A stretch of DNA of 24,855 nt from CAYMST01 sp964393115 (GCA_964393115.1 CAYMST010000039.1:1-24855), one strand, 5' to 3'; positions 8,164-16,112 are shown, counted from the first letter of the stretch. Notes: generated from the sequence alone by a model not told the origin. Made by a program: numbers and translations.

Positions 8164-9036
8164 TTATAATGAACAGAATTCCTTTAGCCTCCTATTTTTT
8201 CCTGGTTCACGCAGTTTCTGAAGCGCCTTTTCTCTAATTTGACGCACTCGTTCGCGTGTTAGCCCCATGACATCTCCAATTTCTTCTAGAGTAAAAGGGT
8301 TGTCACAACCGATGCCAAAACTCATCTGAATAACTTCACGCTCCCGAGGAGTAAGTGTAGATAGAGCTCTCATGGTCTCTACCTTAAGCGAGTCATTGAA
8401 TACTAAGTTACCGTCTGTCGGTCCCGTTGTTTCGTTCTCCAAAACATCAAGTAAAGAGCCTGATTCGTCCTCACCGAAAGGAGCGTCCATGGACATCTGA
8501 CGTACTTCAGCTCCTAAAGTGTTTCTTACTTCATTTGGTTTCATTTCCAGAATATCCGCAAGTTCTTCTTCTGTTGGCTCTCTTTCGAACTTCTGCTCTA
8601 GCTCAGCATATGCTCTCCTGATTTGATTGATAGCCCCCGATTTGTTCATGGGTAATCTCACAATCCTTGACTGCTCCGCTAATGCTTGCATAATAGACTG
8701 ACGGATCCACCAAACTGCGTAAGAAATAAATTTAAAACCTTTAGTTTCATCAAATTTCTTAGCCGCCTTAATCAAACCAAGGTTCCCTTCGTTTATCAAG
8801 TCGTTCAGGGGTAAGCTTCTATTCTGATATTGTTTAGCAACTGAAACCACGAATCTCAGGTTGGCCTTAACAAGCTTTTCAAGCGCTTGCTCATCACCTT
8901 CCCGAATTCTTTTGGCCAGCTCAACCTCCTCGTCAGGGGTAATCATTGGAACACTACTCACTTCTGTAAAGTATTTTTCCAAGGTATGACTTTCCCTTCT
9001 GTTGGTTATCGACTGGGTGATTTTAAGCTGTCTCAT
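8164..9036 (-). CDS. rpoD: primary RNA polymerase sigma factor, RpoD/SigA family
   Basis: This is the housekeeping sigma factor that directs RNA polymerase to promoters; 290 residues. It lacks the acidic region 1.1 of E. coli sigma 70, as is usual in Bacteroidota. Region 1.2 is at about 18-50, region 2 at about 51-130 (LRFVVSVAKQYQNR, DLINEGNLGLIKAAKKFD, FKFISYAVWWIRQSI), region 3 at about 130-215, and region 4 with its helix-turn-helix FTLEEIGDVMGLTRERVRQI at about 248-267. The start ATG 9036 gives the usual N-terminus MRQLKITQSIT. A candidate promoter lies about 100 bases upstream and a strong terminator follows. Apart from the possible peptide ORF upstream, the gene stands alone. Confidence 0.97.
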   Translation of the reverse strand: MRQLKITQSITNRRESHTLEKYFTEVSSVPMITPDEEVELAKRIREGDEQALEKLVKANLRFVVSVAKQYQNRSLPLNDLINEGNLGLIKAAKKFDETKGFKFISYAVWWIRQSIMQALAEQSRIVRLPMNKSGAINQIRRAYAELEQKFEREPTEEELADILEMKPNEVRNTLGAEVRQMSMDAPFGEDESGSLLDVLENETTGPTDGNLVFNDSLKVETMRALSTLTPREREVIQMSFGIGCDNPFTLEEIGDVMGLTRERVRQIREKALQKLREPGKNRRLKEFCSL

Positions 9037-9118
9037 ATTCTAATGTCCTGTGATATGTATTTTTAACTAACCTAATTTAATCCTTAGTGCCTAATGAGTA
9101 AACACCAACTCGTTGAAA

Positions 9119-9229
9119 TTAGTTGTAGCAAACTGCAAAATTATTTAAAACCAATTCCTTAAGCAACGAAGCGTTTGTTTTTTTATTTAGATAATCCCAT
9201 TGTTTCGAACTGTTTACTGGTGAACTCAT
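9119..9229 (-). CDS. possible 36-residue small ORF upstream of rpoD
   Basis: An ATG at 9229-9227 opens 36 codons to a TAA at 9121-9119, 82 bases before rpoD on the same strand. The peptide begins MSSPVNSSKQWDYLNKK and contains ASLLKELVLNNFAVCYN, a balanced composition unlike typical AT-rich noise. No clear ribosome binding site precedes it. A promoter-like pair for rpoD lies inside it, which argues that this stretch may be promoter DNA instead. No family is recognised. Confidence 0.2.
   Translation of the reverse strand: MSSPVNSSKQWDYLNKKTNASLLKELVLNNFAVCYN
9136..9166 (-). promoter_or_regulatory. candidate rpoD promoter
   Basis: On the minus strand TTG (9166-9164), a 20-base spacer and TAATTTTG (9143-9136) fit the Bacteroidota consensus; the -7 element is exact. 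The rpoD leader would be about 90 bases long. The rest of the 9037-9426 gap is AT-rich and shows no other clear element except a weak plus-strand TTG / TACATTAT pair (about 9325-9355) that may serve the CBS gene. Confidence 0.4.
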
Positions 9230-9426
9230 AGTGAAAATGCGATTCGATTGCAGGAAACTCAATTTATTTTCCTAACCAAACTTAAATGAATGCAATGAGT
9301 GTAAGGCCTGTGGTTAAAAGTACTTGCAAATAACTTCAAAAATTCGTACATTATTGAAATGTTTTCGGTGAAACACTCAGAAAATTAGTTGTTTGATCAA
9401 TTTTCCACCTCAAAAAATAAGATTAT

Positions 9427-9888
9427 ATGAACTTTACAGGGAAGAAAGAAGAAGTGCTTAAAAGTGTTGATTTACCCTCATACGAATCTGTAGCTAAATA
9501 CATGGCTAAAAATGTGATCACCTTCCACCCAGAACAACCCCTCAAAGAGGCAATAGATATCATGTTGGAAGAAAGGATATCAGGTGCTCCAGTACTTGAT
9601 CAGTATGGTAAGCTGGTTGGGGTCTTGTCCGAAAAAGACTGCTTGAAAATTATTATTGATCATGCATACCATAATCATCCTGGGAATCTCGAACTGGTAA
9701 AAGATTATATGTCCACGGCCGTAAAGACCATGTCTATAGATAAAGATGTTTTTGATGCCGCTAATGAGTTTCTTACTACTAACTATAGACGGTTTCCAAT
9801 TATTGATGAAAACGGTGTTTTGAAAGGACAGGTAAGTAGAAGAGATATTATGAAGGCAGCAAGAAACTTGAAGAAAACAACTTGGTAG
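9427..9888 (+). CDS. tandem CBS domain protein
   Basis: A 153-residue protein made of two CBS domains (about residues 20-80 and 88-148), which together form one Bateman module that usually binds adenine nucleotides. Both copies show the typical pattern: VAKYMAKNVITFHPEQPLKEAIDIM with GAPVLDQYGKLVGVLSEKD, then VKDYMSTAVKTMSIDKDVFDAA with RFPIIDENGVLKGQVSRRD. There is no attached enzyme domain, signal or membrane segment, so it probably senses the energy state for an unknown partner. Its stop is eight bases from the stop of the convergent metallo-hydrolase gene. Its partner cannot be named from context. Confidence 0.88.
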   Translation: MNFTGKKEEVLKSVDLPSYESVAKYMAKNVITFHPEQPLKEAIDIMLEERISGAPVLDQYGKLVGVLSEKDCLKIIIDHAYHNHPGNLELVKDYMSTAVKTMSIDKDVFDAANEFLTTNYRRFPIIDENGVLKGQVSRRDIMKAARNLKKTTW

Positions 9889-9896
9889 GTCTAGAA

Positions 9897-10625
9897 TTAT
9901 AAATTAATTATTTCCCCGTCTTTAAGAAGTCTGAAAGGCGGGGGAATCACAGTATTCGCTACATCTTCACCGTAGTGTGTTAAGGCAACATTCCTAGCTT
10001 CTAATAAATTTGTTTTTGTTTGGAGTTCTTCTAAACAAAGGTGCCCATCGAAATCCGCCGTTTTAAAAGTGCATTCCGTGATAAACAAATCCGCTCCTTT
10101 TGATAGTGGCTTGAGGTTGTTACACCAAGAGGTATCTCCTGAATATGCTACCGTTTTACCCGAGGATGTCAGGCGTATTCCATGAGCTTCTGCCCCCACA
10201 GAGTGGTTGACAGGTAAGTATAAAAATTCTACTTCTTCAAAATGTTCAACCTGATGACTTGCTTCTCTATAGCTTATTTGAAAGGGGAGTTTTTTTTCAG
10301 AGAGTCCAGGGTACATGATCTCAATAAGTGATATCACACGTGCTTCAACACCACGAGGCCCCACTATGGTAAGTGGAGAATTCTTTCTAGACATAAATGC
10401 CATGTCTATGAGTACGTTAGGGATGCCGCCGTAATGGTCTCCATGAAAGTGTGAGATGAAAATTAGGTCTATAGAGGAGGACGGTATATGTAGTTCTTTA
10501 AGCGCTAATAGTGTGTTAGCTCCGCAGTCTAGCAACATATTTTGGGATGCCTCTATGTAAAAGGAAGTGTGTTTCCTGCCACATGAGTTAAAAGCATCTC
10601 CAGTTCCTAAACATCTAATCTTCAT
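9897..10625 (-). CDS. MBL-fold metallo-hydrolase, RNase Z-like
   Basis: A 242-residue metallo-beta-lactamase-fold hydrolase. The metal-binding motif is HFHGDH (59-64), and later ligands are probably the His of LPVNHSVGAEAHG, the Asp of AYSGDTSW and the His of LTHYGED. The overall pattern (G.GDAF...GR..TS at the start, YSGDT in the middle) is that of the RNase Z / ElaC superfamily. At 242 residues it is shorter than true tRNase Z (about 305) and I see no exosite arm, so the substrate is uncertain. Its start lies nine bases after the stop of the FMN-binding glutamate-synthase-like gene, so both are co-transcribed. A GC-rich hairpin (9914-9943) lies in its last codons. Confidence 0.88.
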   Translation of the reverse strand: MKIRCLGTGDAFNSCGRKHTSFYIEASQNMLLDCGANTLLALKELHIPSSSIDLIFISHFHGDHYGGIPNVLIDMAFMSRKNSPLTIVGPRGVEARVISLIEIMYPGLSEKKLPFQISYREASHQVEHFEEVEFLYLPVNHSVGAEAHGIRLTSSGKTVAYSGDTSWCNNLKPLSKGADLFITECTFKTADFDGHLCLEELQTKTNLLEARNVALTHYGEDVANTVIPPPFRLLKDGEIINL

Positions 10626-10634
10626 TGTTGTGCT

Positions 10635-12200
10635 CTATTGCGAAAGACTATCTTCAAATTGTCCGTTTTTTAGAAGTCCCTTAATCATTGATCCTGTTTT
10701 AACCGTTGGATAAAGCTCTTCATAACTCTTGGCCTTATCCATTGAAACTCTTCTATAGATATGAGAACGCGTAATCTCTTGCGTTGTTTTAAGCCCTGAT
10801 GCTGCTATTAACTCCACTAGACTTCGAATTGTCTCATTATGATAGTTTTGAACACGCGTGGCTTTGTCCTCTACATTTAACCCACGCATCAGCATTTTGT
10901 TTTGTGTAGCTACTCCTACAGGACATGTGTTCTGGTTGCACTGTAGCGCTTGGATACAACCTAACGATAGCATAAATGCTCTTGCACTGTTGCATAAATC
11001 GGCCCCTAACGCAAAAGCCCTGACCATATGAAAGGCAGTTATGATCTTTCCGGAAGCAATAATTTTTATGTCTTTTTTTAAGTCGTATCCTACTAAGGTG
11101 TCATATACGAAGCTTAACCCGTCTCGAAGAGGCATACCTAGTGAGTTAGAAAACTCAACGGGCGCTGCTCCAGTGCCCCCTTCGCCTCCATCTACTGTTA
11201 TAAAGTCGGGTTTCACTCCAGTCTTTAACATCGCTTTACAGATATCTATAAACTCATCTTTATGCCCAACACAAAGTTTGAAGCCTACGGGCTTACCTCC
11301 AGAAAGCTCCCTCAACTGTTTTATGAAATGCATAAGCTCAGTAGGATTACTGAATGCTCTGTGGCCAGATGGAGAATGTATCGTGCGGTGAGGTTTAACA
11401 CCTCTTATCCGGGCAATCTCATCATTGTTTTTTGAGGCAGGTAAGATACCGCCATGTCCAGGTTTAGCGCCTTGCGATACTTTGATTTCTATTAGCTTGA
11501 CCCGTTTGGTTCTTGCTTTCTCCCGAAACTTGTCAGGACTGAAATTACCTTGATCGTCTCTACAACCGAAGTATCCTGTTCCAATTTGCCAGCATAAGTC
11601 TGCCCCACCTTCCAAATGATAATCTGAAATAGCTCCTTCCCCTGTGTTATGGTAAAACTTGCCTGCATGTGCACCTTTGCTAAGTGCTAGAATGGCGTTT
11701 TTGCTTAGCGAACCATAGCTCATAGCTGAAATATTCAAAATACTCGCTTTATATCTTACCAAGCAGTCTGGACCGCCAATAATAACCCTCGGGTCAGGAT
11801 CGCAGTCTTTGCTATTGATTGCATATACACTGTGGTTCATCCATTCGTATCCAACGCGATATACATCAGATTGCGTACCAAAAGGCGTTGTGTCGTTTAC
11901 TTTTTTTGCACGCTGATACACCAAGCTTCGCATTAACCTGTTCAACGGGCGTCCTTCAGTATCCGTTTCCACGAAGTACTGCATAATCTCCGGTCGAACG
12001 CGTTCTAACATAAACCGGAAATTTCCGATTACTGGAAAGTTTCGTCTTATCGTATGCCTGCTGGACAAAATGTCCATTACTCCAACAAATATCACAGGCA
12101 CTGTTATCAATAGTGACCAGATAAACGGATGCCAGAATACACTAATCAAGACTGTGGTGACTAGTACAGCTATGGATAACTTATAAAATGTATATCTCAT
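10635..12200 (-). CDS. membrane-anchored FMN-binding glutamate-synthase-like protein
   Basis: A 521-residue protein carrying the FMN-binding (GltB central) domain of glutamate synthase, without the amidotransferase or the C-terminal GXGXG domain. Residues 7-43 are hydrophobic, one or two membrane segments, with the domain probably on the cytoplasmic side. FMN and substrate marks are ISAMSYGSLS (about 158-167), VDGGEGGTGAAP (336-347) and IIASGKI. Cysteines 415, 421 and 426 follow the C-x5-C-x4-C pattern that binds the 3Fe-4S cluster in glutamate synthase (context CNQNTCPVGVATQ). Such stand-alone proteins are widespread, but their reaction is not established, and glutamate synthesis should not be assumed. 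The first gene of an operon with the RNase Z-like gene. Confidence 0.88.
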   Translation of the reverse strand: MRYTFYKLSIAVLVTTVLISVFWHPFIWSLLITVPVIFVGVMDILSSRHTIRRNFPVIGNFRFMLERVRPEIMQYFVETDTEGRPLNRLMRSLVYQRAKKVNDTTPFGTQSDVYRVGYEWMNHSVYAINSKDCDPDPRVIIGGPDCLVRYKASILNISAMSYGSLSKNAILALSKGAHAGKFYHNTGEGAISDYHLEGGADLCWQIGTGYFGCRDDQGNFSPDKFREKARTKRVKLIEIKVSQGAKPGHGGILPASKNNDEIARIRGVKPHRTIHSPSGHRAFSNPTELMHFIKQLRELSGGKPVGFKLCVGHKDEFIDICKAMLKTGVKPDFITVDGGEGGTGAAPVEFSNSLGMPLRDGLSFVYDTLVGYDLKKDIKIIASGKIITAFHMVRAFALGADLCNSARAFMLSLGCIQALQCNQNTCPVGVATQNKMLMRGLNVEDKATRVQNYHNETIRSLVELIAASGLKTTQEITRSHIYRRVSMDKAKSYEELYPTVKTGSMIKGLLKNGQFEDSLSQ

Positions 12201-12306
12201 CTCATGAACATTGGTGCGTGAATATTACATATATCCTGTAGTTAGCCAAACCATTTTGATAAAACGGTGGTATTACGTCTATAAAGTGTCTTCAACCAAC
12301 GATTTG

Positions 12307-12314
12307 CAAAGCTA
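12307..12314 (-). promoter_or_regulatory. possible -7 element for the FMN-protein operon
   Basis: TAGCTTTG on the minus strand matches the -7 consensus exactly, about 107 bases before the start at 12200. No TTG lies at the usual distance upstream. An imperfect hairpin at 12250-12268 (ACC and TTTT arms) lies in the implied leader. Confidence 0.25.
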
Positions 12315-12394
12315 CTAATTCGCATAAAGGGATCGTTTTATACCCACACCAATCTAGAGTTGTCGGTGCATGTAGTTTAGAATCCAGCGGTTAT

Positions 12395-13780
12395 TTATAA
12401 ATATTGACTTTTAATGACCATTAATTTGTCGCGAGTCATTTCATGCATAGAATAGGGGATTCCTCCTAGTCCTAACCCAGAGGAGTCCCTACCTCCAAAA
12501 GGCATCCAGTCCACTCTAAATGCAGTGTGATCGTTAACCATTACGGCCGTAGCATTTAGTTTTTGTACGGTATCCATAGCAATGTCAATGTTTTTACTGA
12601 ATACTGAGGCTTGGAAGTGGTAATCAATATTATTGGCCTGATCTATAGCTTGTTCTCTACTCTTGTAGCTGTATAAGCATACTACGGGCCCAAAAATTTC
12701 CTGTTGCGATACTTTACTACTCGGCGAGGGGTTTAGTAATACCGTTGGCTCGAAGCACGTGTCTGAGATTTTGTTTCCGCCGGCAGTAATTTGTGCGCCT
12801 TCGGCAATTGCCTCTTTGACCCAACTGTCCACTCTATCAACCTCTCGGGGTAGAATAAGCGGGCCTGCTTCTGTGTCTTTGAGTAACTGGTCACCTGTTT
12901 TAAGTGCGTTTGCTCCGGCCGTAAATTTATCCGCTACGGTTTGGAAATGTGCTTCATGAATAAAGACGCGCTGAACGGAAACGCATACTTGACCGGCATG
13001 ATAAAATCCGCCTTTGAGTAATGCAGGTATCATGTCTTCGAGATCTGCTGACTCATCAACGATGACAGGTGCTGCTCCACCATGTTCGAGAGCCACTCGT
13101 GTACCAGGAGCCACTTTTGACCTCAGGTACCAGCCGACTTTGGCCGACCCTATAAAGGATAAATAATTTACTCGTGTATCGGTCACCAGTTTCTCGGCAT
13201 CTTCATTTTCGCATACAATGGCTTGACACCATTCCTTTGGGAGTCCTGCTTCTCGTAAAATATCCACAAAGGCCAGACAAGATAATGGAGTAGTCAGCGC
13301 GGGCTTAATGATCACTGGACATCCAGCTGCGATAGCCGGGACAGTTTGGTGAATTATTAAATTTAGAGGATGATTGAAAGCTGAAATGGAAGACACAACT
13401 CCAATGGGTTCACGAAACGTGTAAGCCATCCTGTTTGTGGATGACGGGGTATGTCCCATAGGAATTTGTTTACCTCCCATTGTTCCCATTTCTTCGATGG
13501 CGAGCTTCACACCGTTAATCGCTCTATTGACTTCTACCAAGGAGTCGATGTACGGTTTTCCACCTTCGCTGGCGGCAATTTTGGTTAGCTCCTCTTTTCG
13601 GGAGGACATGATATCTATCGTCTTTTCGAGGATAGTTATTATTTCATATTTTGGTAACCATCTCTTACGGTCCTGAAAAGCAGCATAAGCAGTGGCTATG
13701 GCATGTTCTATGTCTTTCGCGGTGTGAAATGGCAACTCCTGAATGACCGAAAGATCAAATGGGTTATATACGTTTAGCAT
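12395..13780 (-). CDS. NAD(P)-dependent aldehyde dehydrogenase
   Basis: A 461-residue enzyme of the aldehyde dehydrogenase superfamily, which oxidises an aldehyde to its acid with NAD(P). Catalytic residues are visible: the Asn of SAFNHPLN (136), K159 in IIKPA, E232 in ALEHGGAAP and nucleophile C266 in HAGQVCVSVQR. The glutamate motif reads EHGG instead of the usual ELGG. The C-terminal MPFGGRDSSGLGLGG is typical. Its overall style is that of the lactaldehyde / phosphonoacetaldehyde dehydrogenase branch, but the substrate cannot be fixed. It starts 19 bases after the stop of the TPP enzyme, so the two form an operon and may act on one pathway. Cytoplasmic. Confidence 0.9.
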   Translation of the reverse strand: MLNVYNPFDLSVIQELPFHTAKDIEHAIATAYAAFQDRKRWLPKYEIITILEKTIDIMSSRKEELTKIAASEGGKPYIDSLVEVNRAINGVKLAIEEMGTMGGKQIPMGHTPSSTNRMAYTFREPIGVVSSISAFNHPLNLIIHQTVPAIAAGCPVIIKPALTTPLSCLAFVDILREAGLPKEWCQAIVCENEDAEKLVTDTRVNYLSFIGSAKVGWYLRSKVAPGTRVALEHGGAAPVIVDESADLEDMIPALLKGGFYHAGQVCVSVQRVFIHEAHFQTVADKFTAGANALKTGDQLLKDTEAGPLILPREVDRVDSWVKEAIAEGAQITAGGNKISDTCFEPTVLLNPSPSSKVSQQEIFGPVVCLYSYKSREQAIDQANNIDYHFQASVFSKNIDIAMDTVQKLNATAVMVNDHTAFRVDWMPFGGRDSSGLGLGGIPYSMHEMTRDKLMVIKSQYL

Positions 13781-13799
13781 GGTGTCAGATCTATGAAAT

Positions 13800-15455
13800 T
13801 TATTTATCAGCTGCTTTTTTAGCTTGTTCTTTTAAGCCTACATTAAGAATTTGATGATTCAATGAGTAATCAATAGGTACGTTTAGTACATGAACTCCCT
13901 TTTCACCGAGACATTTATTTAGTGTAGCGGTAAAATCCTGACTACTTGATATGGTGTACCCCTTTGCGCCATAGCTTTCTGCGTATTTCACAAAATCCGG
14001 GTTATGGTAATCCAATCCATAATTGTCAAACCCCATTCCTTGTTGTTTCCACTTGATCATGCCATAGGCGTTGTCATTAAGAATAATGACTATCATATCT
14101 AGAGCTAGTCTAGTAGCGGTCTCAAGTTCTTGGGAGTTCATCATAAACCCGCCGTCACCGCATACTGCGATTACCTTCTTGGTTGGGTTTACAATCTTGG
14201 CAGCCATGCCCGAAGGTAATCCGGCCCCCATGGTGGCGAGAGCGTTATCTAACAGCAGCGTATTGGGTTGGTAGCTTTTATAATTACGAGCAAACCAGAT
14301 TTTATACATGCCATTATCTAACGTGAGTATGCCATCTTCAGGCATCGCCTTGCGTATTTCATTAACAATGCGCTGAGGCAATAATGGGAAACGCTCATCA
14401 CCAAAATACTTGGTGATATGTTCTTCGACTTCGACTTTGGTTTTATCATAAAAGCTAAAATCCCAGTGAGACTGCACGCGAACGGCCCTTGCTAGGAACT
14501 GAATTGAGGCAGCGATATCCCCGACGACCTCTAACTGTGGGAAGTAGACTTCATCGACGCTTGCCGAGAAGTAGTTGATATGTAGGACCTCTGTTCCATT
14601 ATGTTCCATGAAAAATGGAGGCTTTTCAATCACGTCATGCCCGACATTGATGATTAAATCAGCTTGATCAATGGCATTGTGTAAGTAGTCATCATCAGAT
14701 AGCGCAGCTGTCCCTAAGAACTTATCATGTCGTTCGTCAATCACACCTTTGCCCATTTGGGTATTGAAAAAGGGAATCACTGTTTTGTCAATAAACTGCG
14801 TCAGCGCAATACTCGTTCGATTCCTATTGGCTGCGGCACCGATTAAGATCAATGGTTTTTTCGCTTTTTCGATCATGGCCACTGCCATATCCAATGATTT
14901 ATCATCTGGCGCTGATCTTCTCACATGGCTAATATCGAATAATTTAGCGTCTGACTCTTCGGCGGCAATATCTTCGGGCAGTTCTAAGTGCACAGCTCCT
15001 GGTCGCTCTTCCATGGAAAGTCGAAAGGCTTCTCTTACCAAAGAGGGGATGTTATTGCCATTGACGATTTGCCTAGTAAACTTGGTAATCGGCCTCATCA
15101 TATCTACAATATCCACAATCTGAAAGCGTCCTTGCTTACTTTTTTTGATGGGCTTTTGTCCGGTAATCATCATCATGGGCATAGCGCCAAGCTGTGCGTA
15201 TGCCGCTGCGGTTACAAAGTTTGTGGCACCAGGTCCTAATGTGGATAGGCACACACCAGGTTTTCCGGTTAGTCTTCCATAAGTAGCCGCCATGAAACCT
15301 GCTGCTTGCTCATGCCTGGTGATGATCAGTTTAATTCCCGATTCCTTAAGGGAATCAAGAAGGTCTAAGTTCTCTTCTCCTGGAATGCCGAAGATATACT
15401 CTACCCCTTCGTTTTCGAGTGCTTTTACAAATAAGTCAGATGCTTTCATATTCAT
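13800..15455 (-). CDS. acetolactate synthase-like TPP-dependent enzyme (large subunit type)
   Basis: A 551-residue thiamine diphosphate enzyme of the acetolactate synthase family, which would join two pyruvates to acetolactate with loss of CO2. E49 (ITRHEQAAGF) is the catalytic glutamate that activates TPP. GDGGFMMN (433-440) to NDN (460-462) is the TPP/Mg site, and the central domain lies at about 190-320. No ilvN regulatory subunit and no ilvC/ilvD are nearby. The enzyme is paired with an aldehyde dehydrogenase, so it is probably not the biosynthetic enzyme. Other family reactions (other 2-keto acid condensations or decarboxylations) are possible. ATG 15455 is used; the Met two codons on could also be the start. 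It is first in the operon and may be controlled by the nearby AraC protein. Confidence 0.88.
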   Translation of the reverse strand: MNMKASDLFVKALENEGVEYIFGIPGEENLDLLDSLKESGIKLIITRHEQAAGFMAATYGRLTGKPGVCLSTLGPGATNFVTAAAYAQLGAMPMMMITGQKPIKKSKQGRFQIVDIVDMMRPITKFTRQIVNGNNIPSLVREAFRLSMEERPGAVHLELPEDIAAEESDAKLFDISHVRRSAPDDKSLDMAVAMIEKAKKPLILIGAAANRNRTSIALTQFIDKTVIPFFNTQMGKGVIDERHDKFLGTAALSDDDYLHNAIDQADLIINVGHDVIEKPPFFMEHNGTEVLHINYFSASVDEVYFPQLEVVGDIAASIQFLARAVRVQSHWDFSFYDKTKVEVEEHITKYFGDERFPLLPQRIVNEIRKAMPEDGILTLDNGMYKIWFARNYKSYQPNTLLLDNALATMGAGLPSGMAAKIVNPTKKVIAVCGDGGFMMNSQELETATRLALDMIVIILNDNAYGMIKWKQQGMGFDNYGLDYHNPDFVKYAESYGAKGYTISSSQDFTATLNKCLGEKGVHVLNVPIDYSLNHQILNVGLKEQAKKAADK

Positions 15456-15482
15456 AATATTACGGAATCCTTATGCTAATTT

Positions 15483-15565
15483 GGTCAGATACCTGTCAGA
15501 ACCATGAATCGTTAACAATGTTTGCGATAAATGGAATCGCTTTTTGCCTTCAGTTGGTCTGACAG
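15483..15565. promoter_or_regulatory. candidate regulator-binding motifs upstream of the TPP-enzyme operon
   Basis: GGTCAGA (15483-15489) and TGTCAGA (15494-15500) are direct repeats one helical turn apart (11 bases). TCTGACA (15558-15564) is the same motif inverted. They lie 28 to 110 bases before the operon start. AraC-family proteins often bind direct repeats at helical spacing, and an AraC gene lies divergently downstream. The link is inferred. Confidence 0.3.
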
Positions 15566-15683
15566 AAGTTATTCCTGCGATGAGGTTAAGTTAGTCGTAA
15601 TTCCCCAATTCTATGTTATGATGCCGTAACCTGTTAACTATCGTTTGAGATGGGGTGGTCTGAAGGGGGCTTTTTTGTATACG

Positions 15684-16010
15684 AACCTGAGTTCGGTTAA
15701 TATTTCATCTTTAAATGATGTTGGGGAAAACATTTATCCCCCCATTTACAGGTGGTTGTCCCTAAGCCGGACAGGCTTGCACCGCATCGGCGGTCCGCCG
15801 CCGCGGTGATGAAAAAGTATCGGACTGCCGACGCGGACAAAAAATCTAGCGGACGCCGCGCGGCAAACGTTGCTCGGAAAGATTTGAAACTGGCAGACAT
15901 TCTGCGCCAGGCTGCCCTGTTGCCTACTCTTCGAGTAGTCTCAAACAGCAAATCTTTCAAAAACTGCTCTCTGTAACTCTAGTGGCTTATTTTAGAATCG
16001 AACTGAGGTT
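15684..16010. mobile_element. MITE-like or repeat-like GC-rich element with terminal inverted repeats
   Basis: AACCTGAGTTCG (15684-15695) recurs inverted at 15999-16010 with 11 of 12 bases matching, enclosing 327 bases. The core is GC-rich (57 of 90 at 15781-15870), unlike its surroundings. An ACG flanks both ends, perhaps a 3-base target duplication, though three bases could be chance. The interior is packed with hairpins: a 5-bp stem at 15722-15744, alternative stems around 15757-15777, a large one at 15780-15808, one at 15826-15865, and a three-way junction at 15877-15958. Open frames on both strands (15752-15976 plus, 15697-15960 minus) have unusual Arg/Ala-rich or Lys/Arg-rich products and are probably shadows of the structure. 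There is no transposase. It may instead be a non-coding RNA gene. Confidence 0.4.
15877..15958. ncRNA. predicted three-way junction structure
   Basis: GAAAGATTTG (15877-15886) pairs perfectly with 15949-15958. It encloses two hairpins. The first is CTGGCAG (15890-15896) with CTG and CCAG (15902-15904, 15907-15910). The second is CTGTTG (15917-15922) with CAAACAG (15942-15948, one bulge), topped by CTACTC/GAGTAG (15924-15929 with 15933-15938) around a 3-base loop. The second hairpin abuts the closing stem, so the two could stack. All pairs are Watson-Crick, so the strand is not told. No known RNA family is recognised. Confidence 0.4.
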
Positions 16011-16112
16011 ACGAAAGATTTTATCTAGTCAACCGCTTTGTGAAGCTGTCAATTGGCCGTCATTGACTGCTAACATATGGATCGCTTATATGTGGATATG
16101 ATCTGTCAGAGA

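Noticed and set aside
9914..9943. GC-rich 10-bp hairpin after the CBS gene as its terminator
   Set aside because: In the plus-strand RNA the stem forms with a U-G pair, but no U tract follows, and it lies in the coding end of the convergent hydrolase gene. It may help ending but I cannot support it as an intrinsic terminator.
15697..15976. Overlapping open frames on both strands (87 residues minus, 74 residues plus)
   Set aside because: Both arise from the GC-rich hairpin region, have skewed Arg/Ala/Lys composition, overlap each other almost fully and show no known domain or start signal.
15684..16010. Retron or group II intron RNA
   Set aside because: No reverse transcriptase gene lies anywhere in the window, and the catalytic domain V pattern was not seen.
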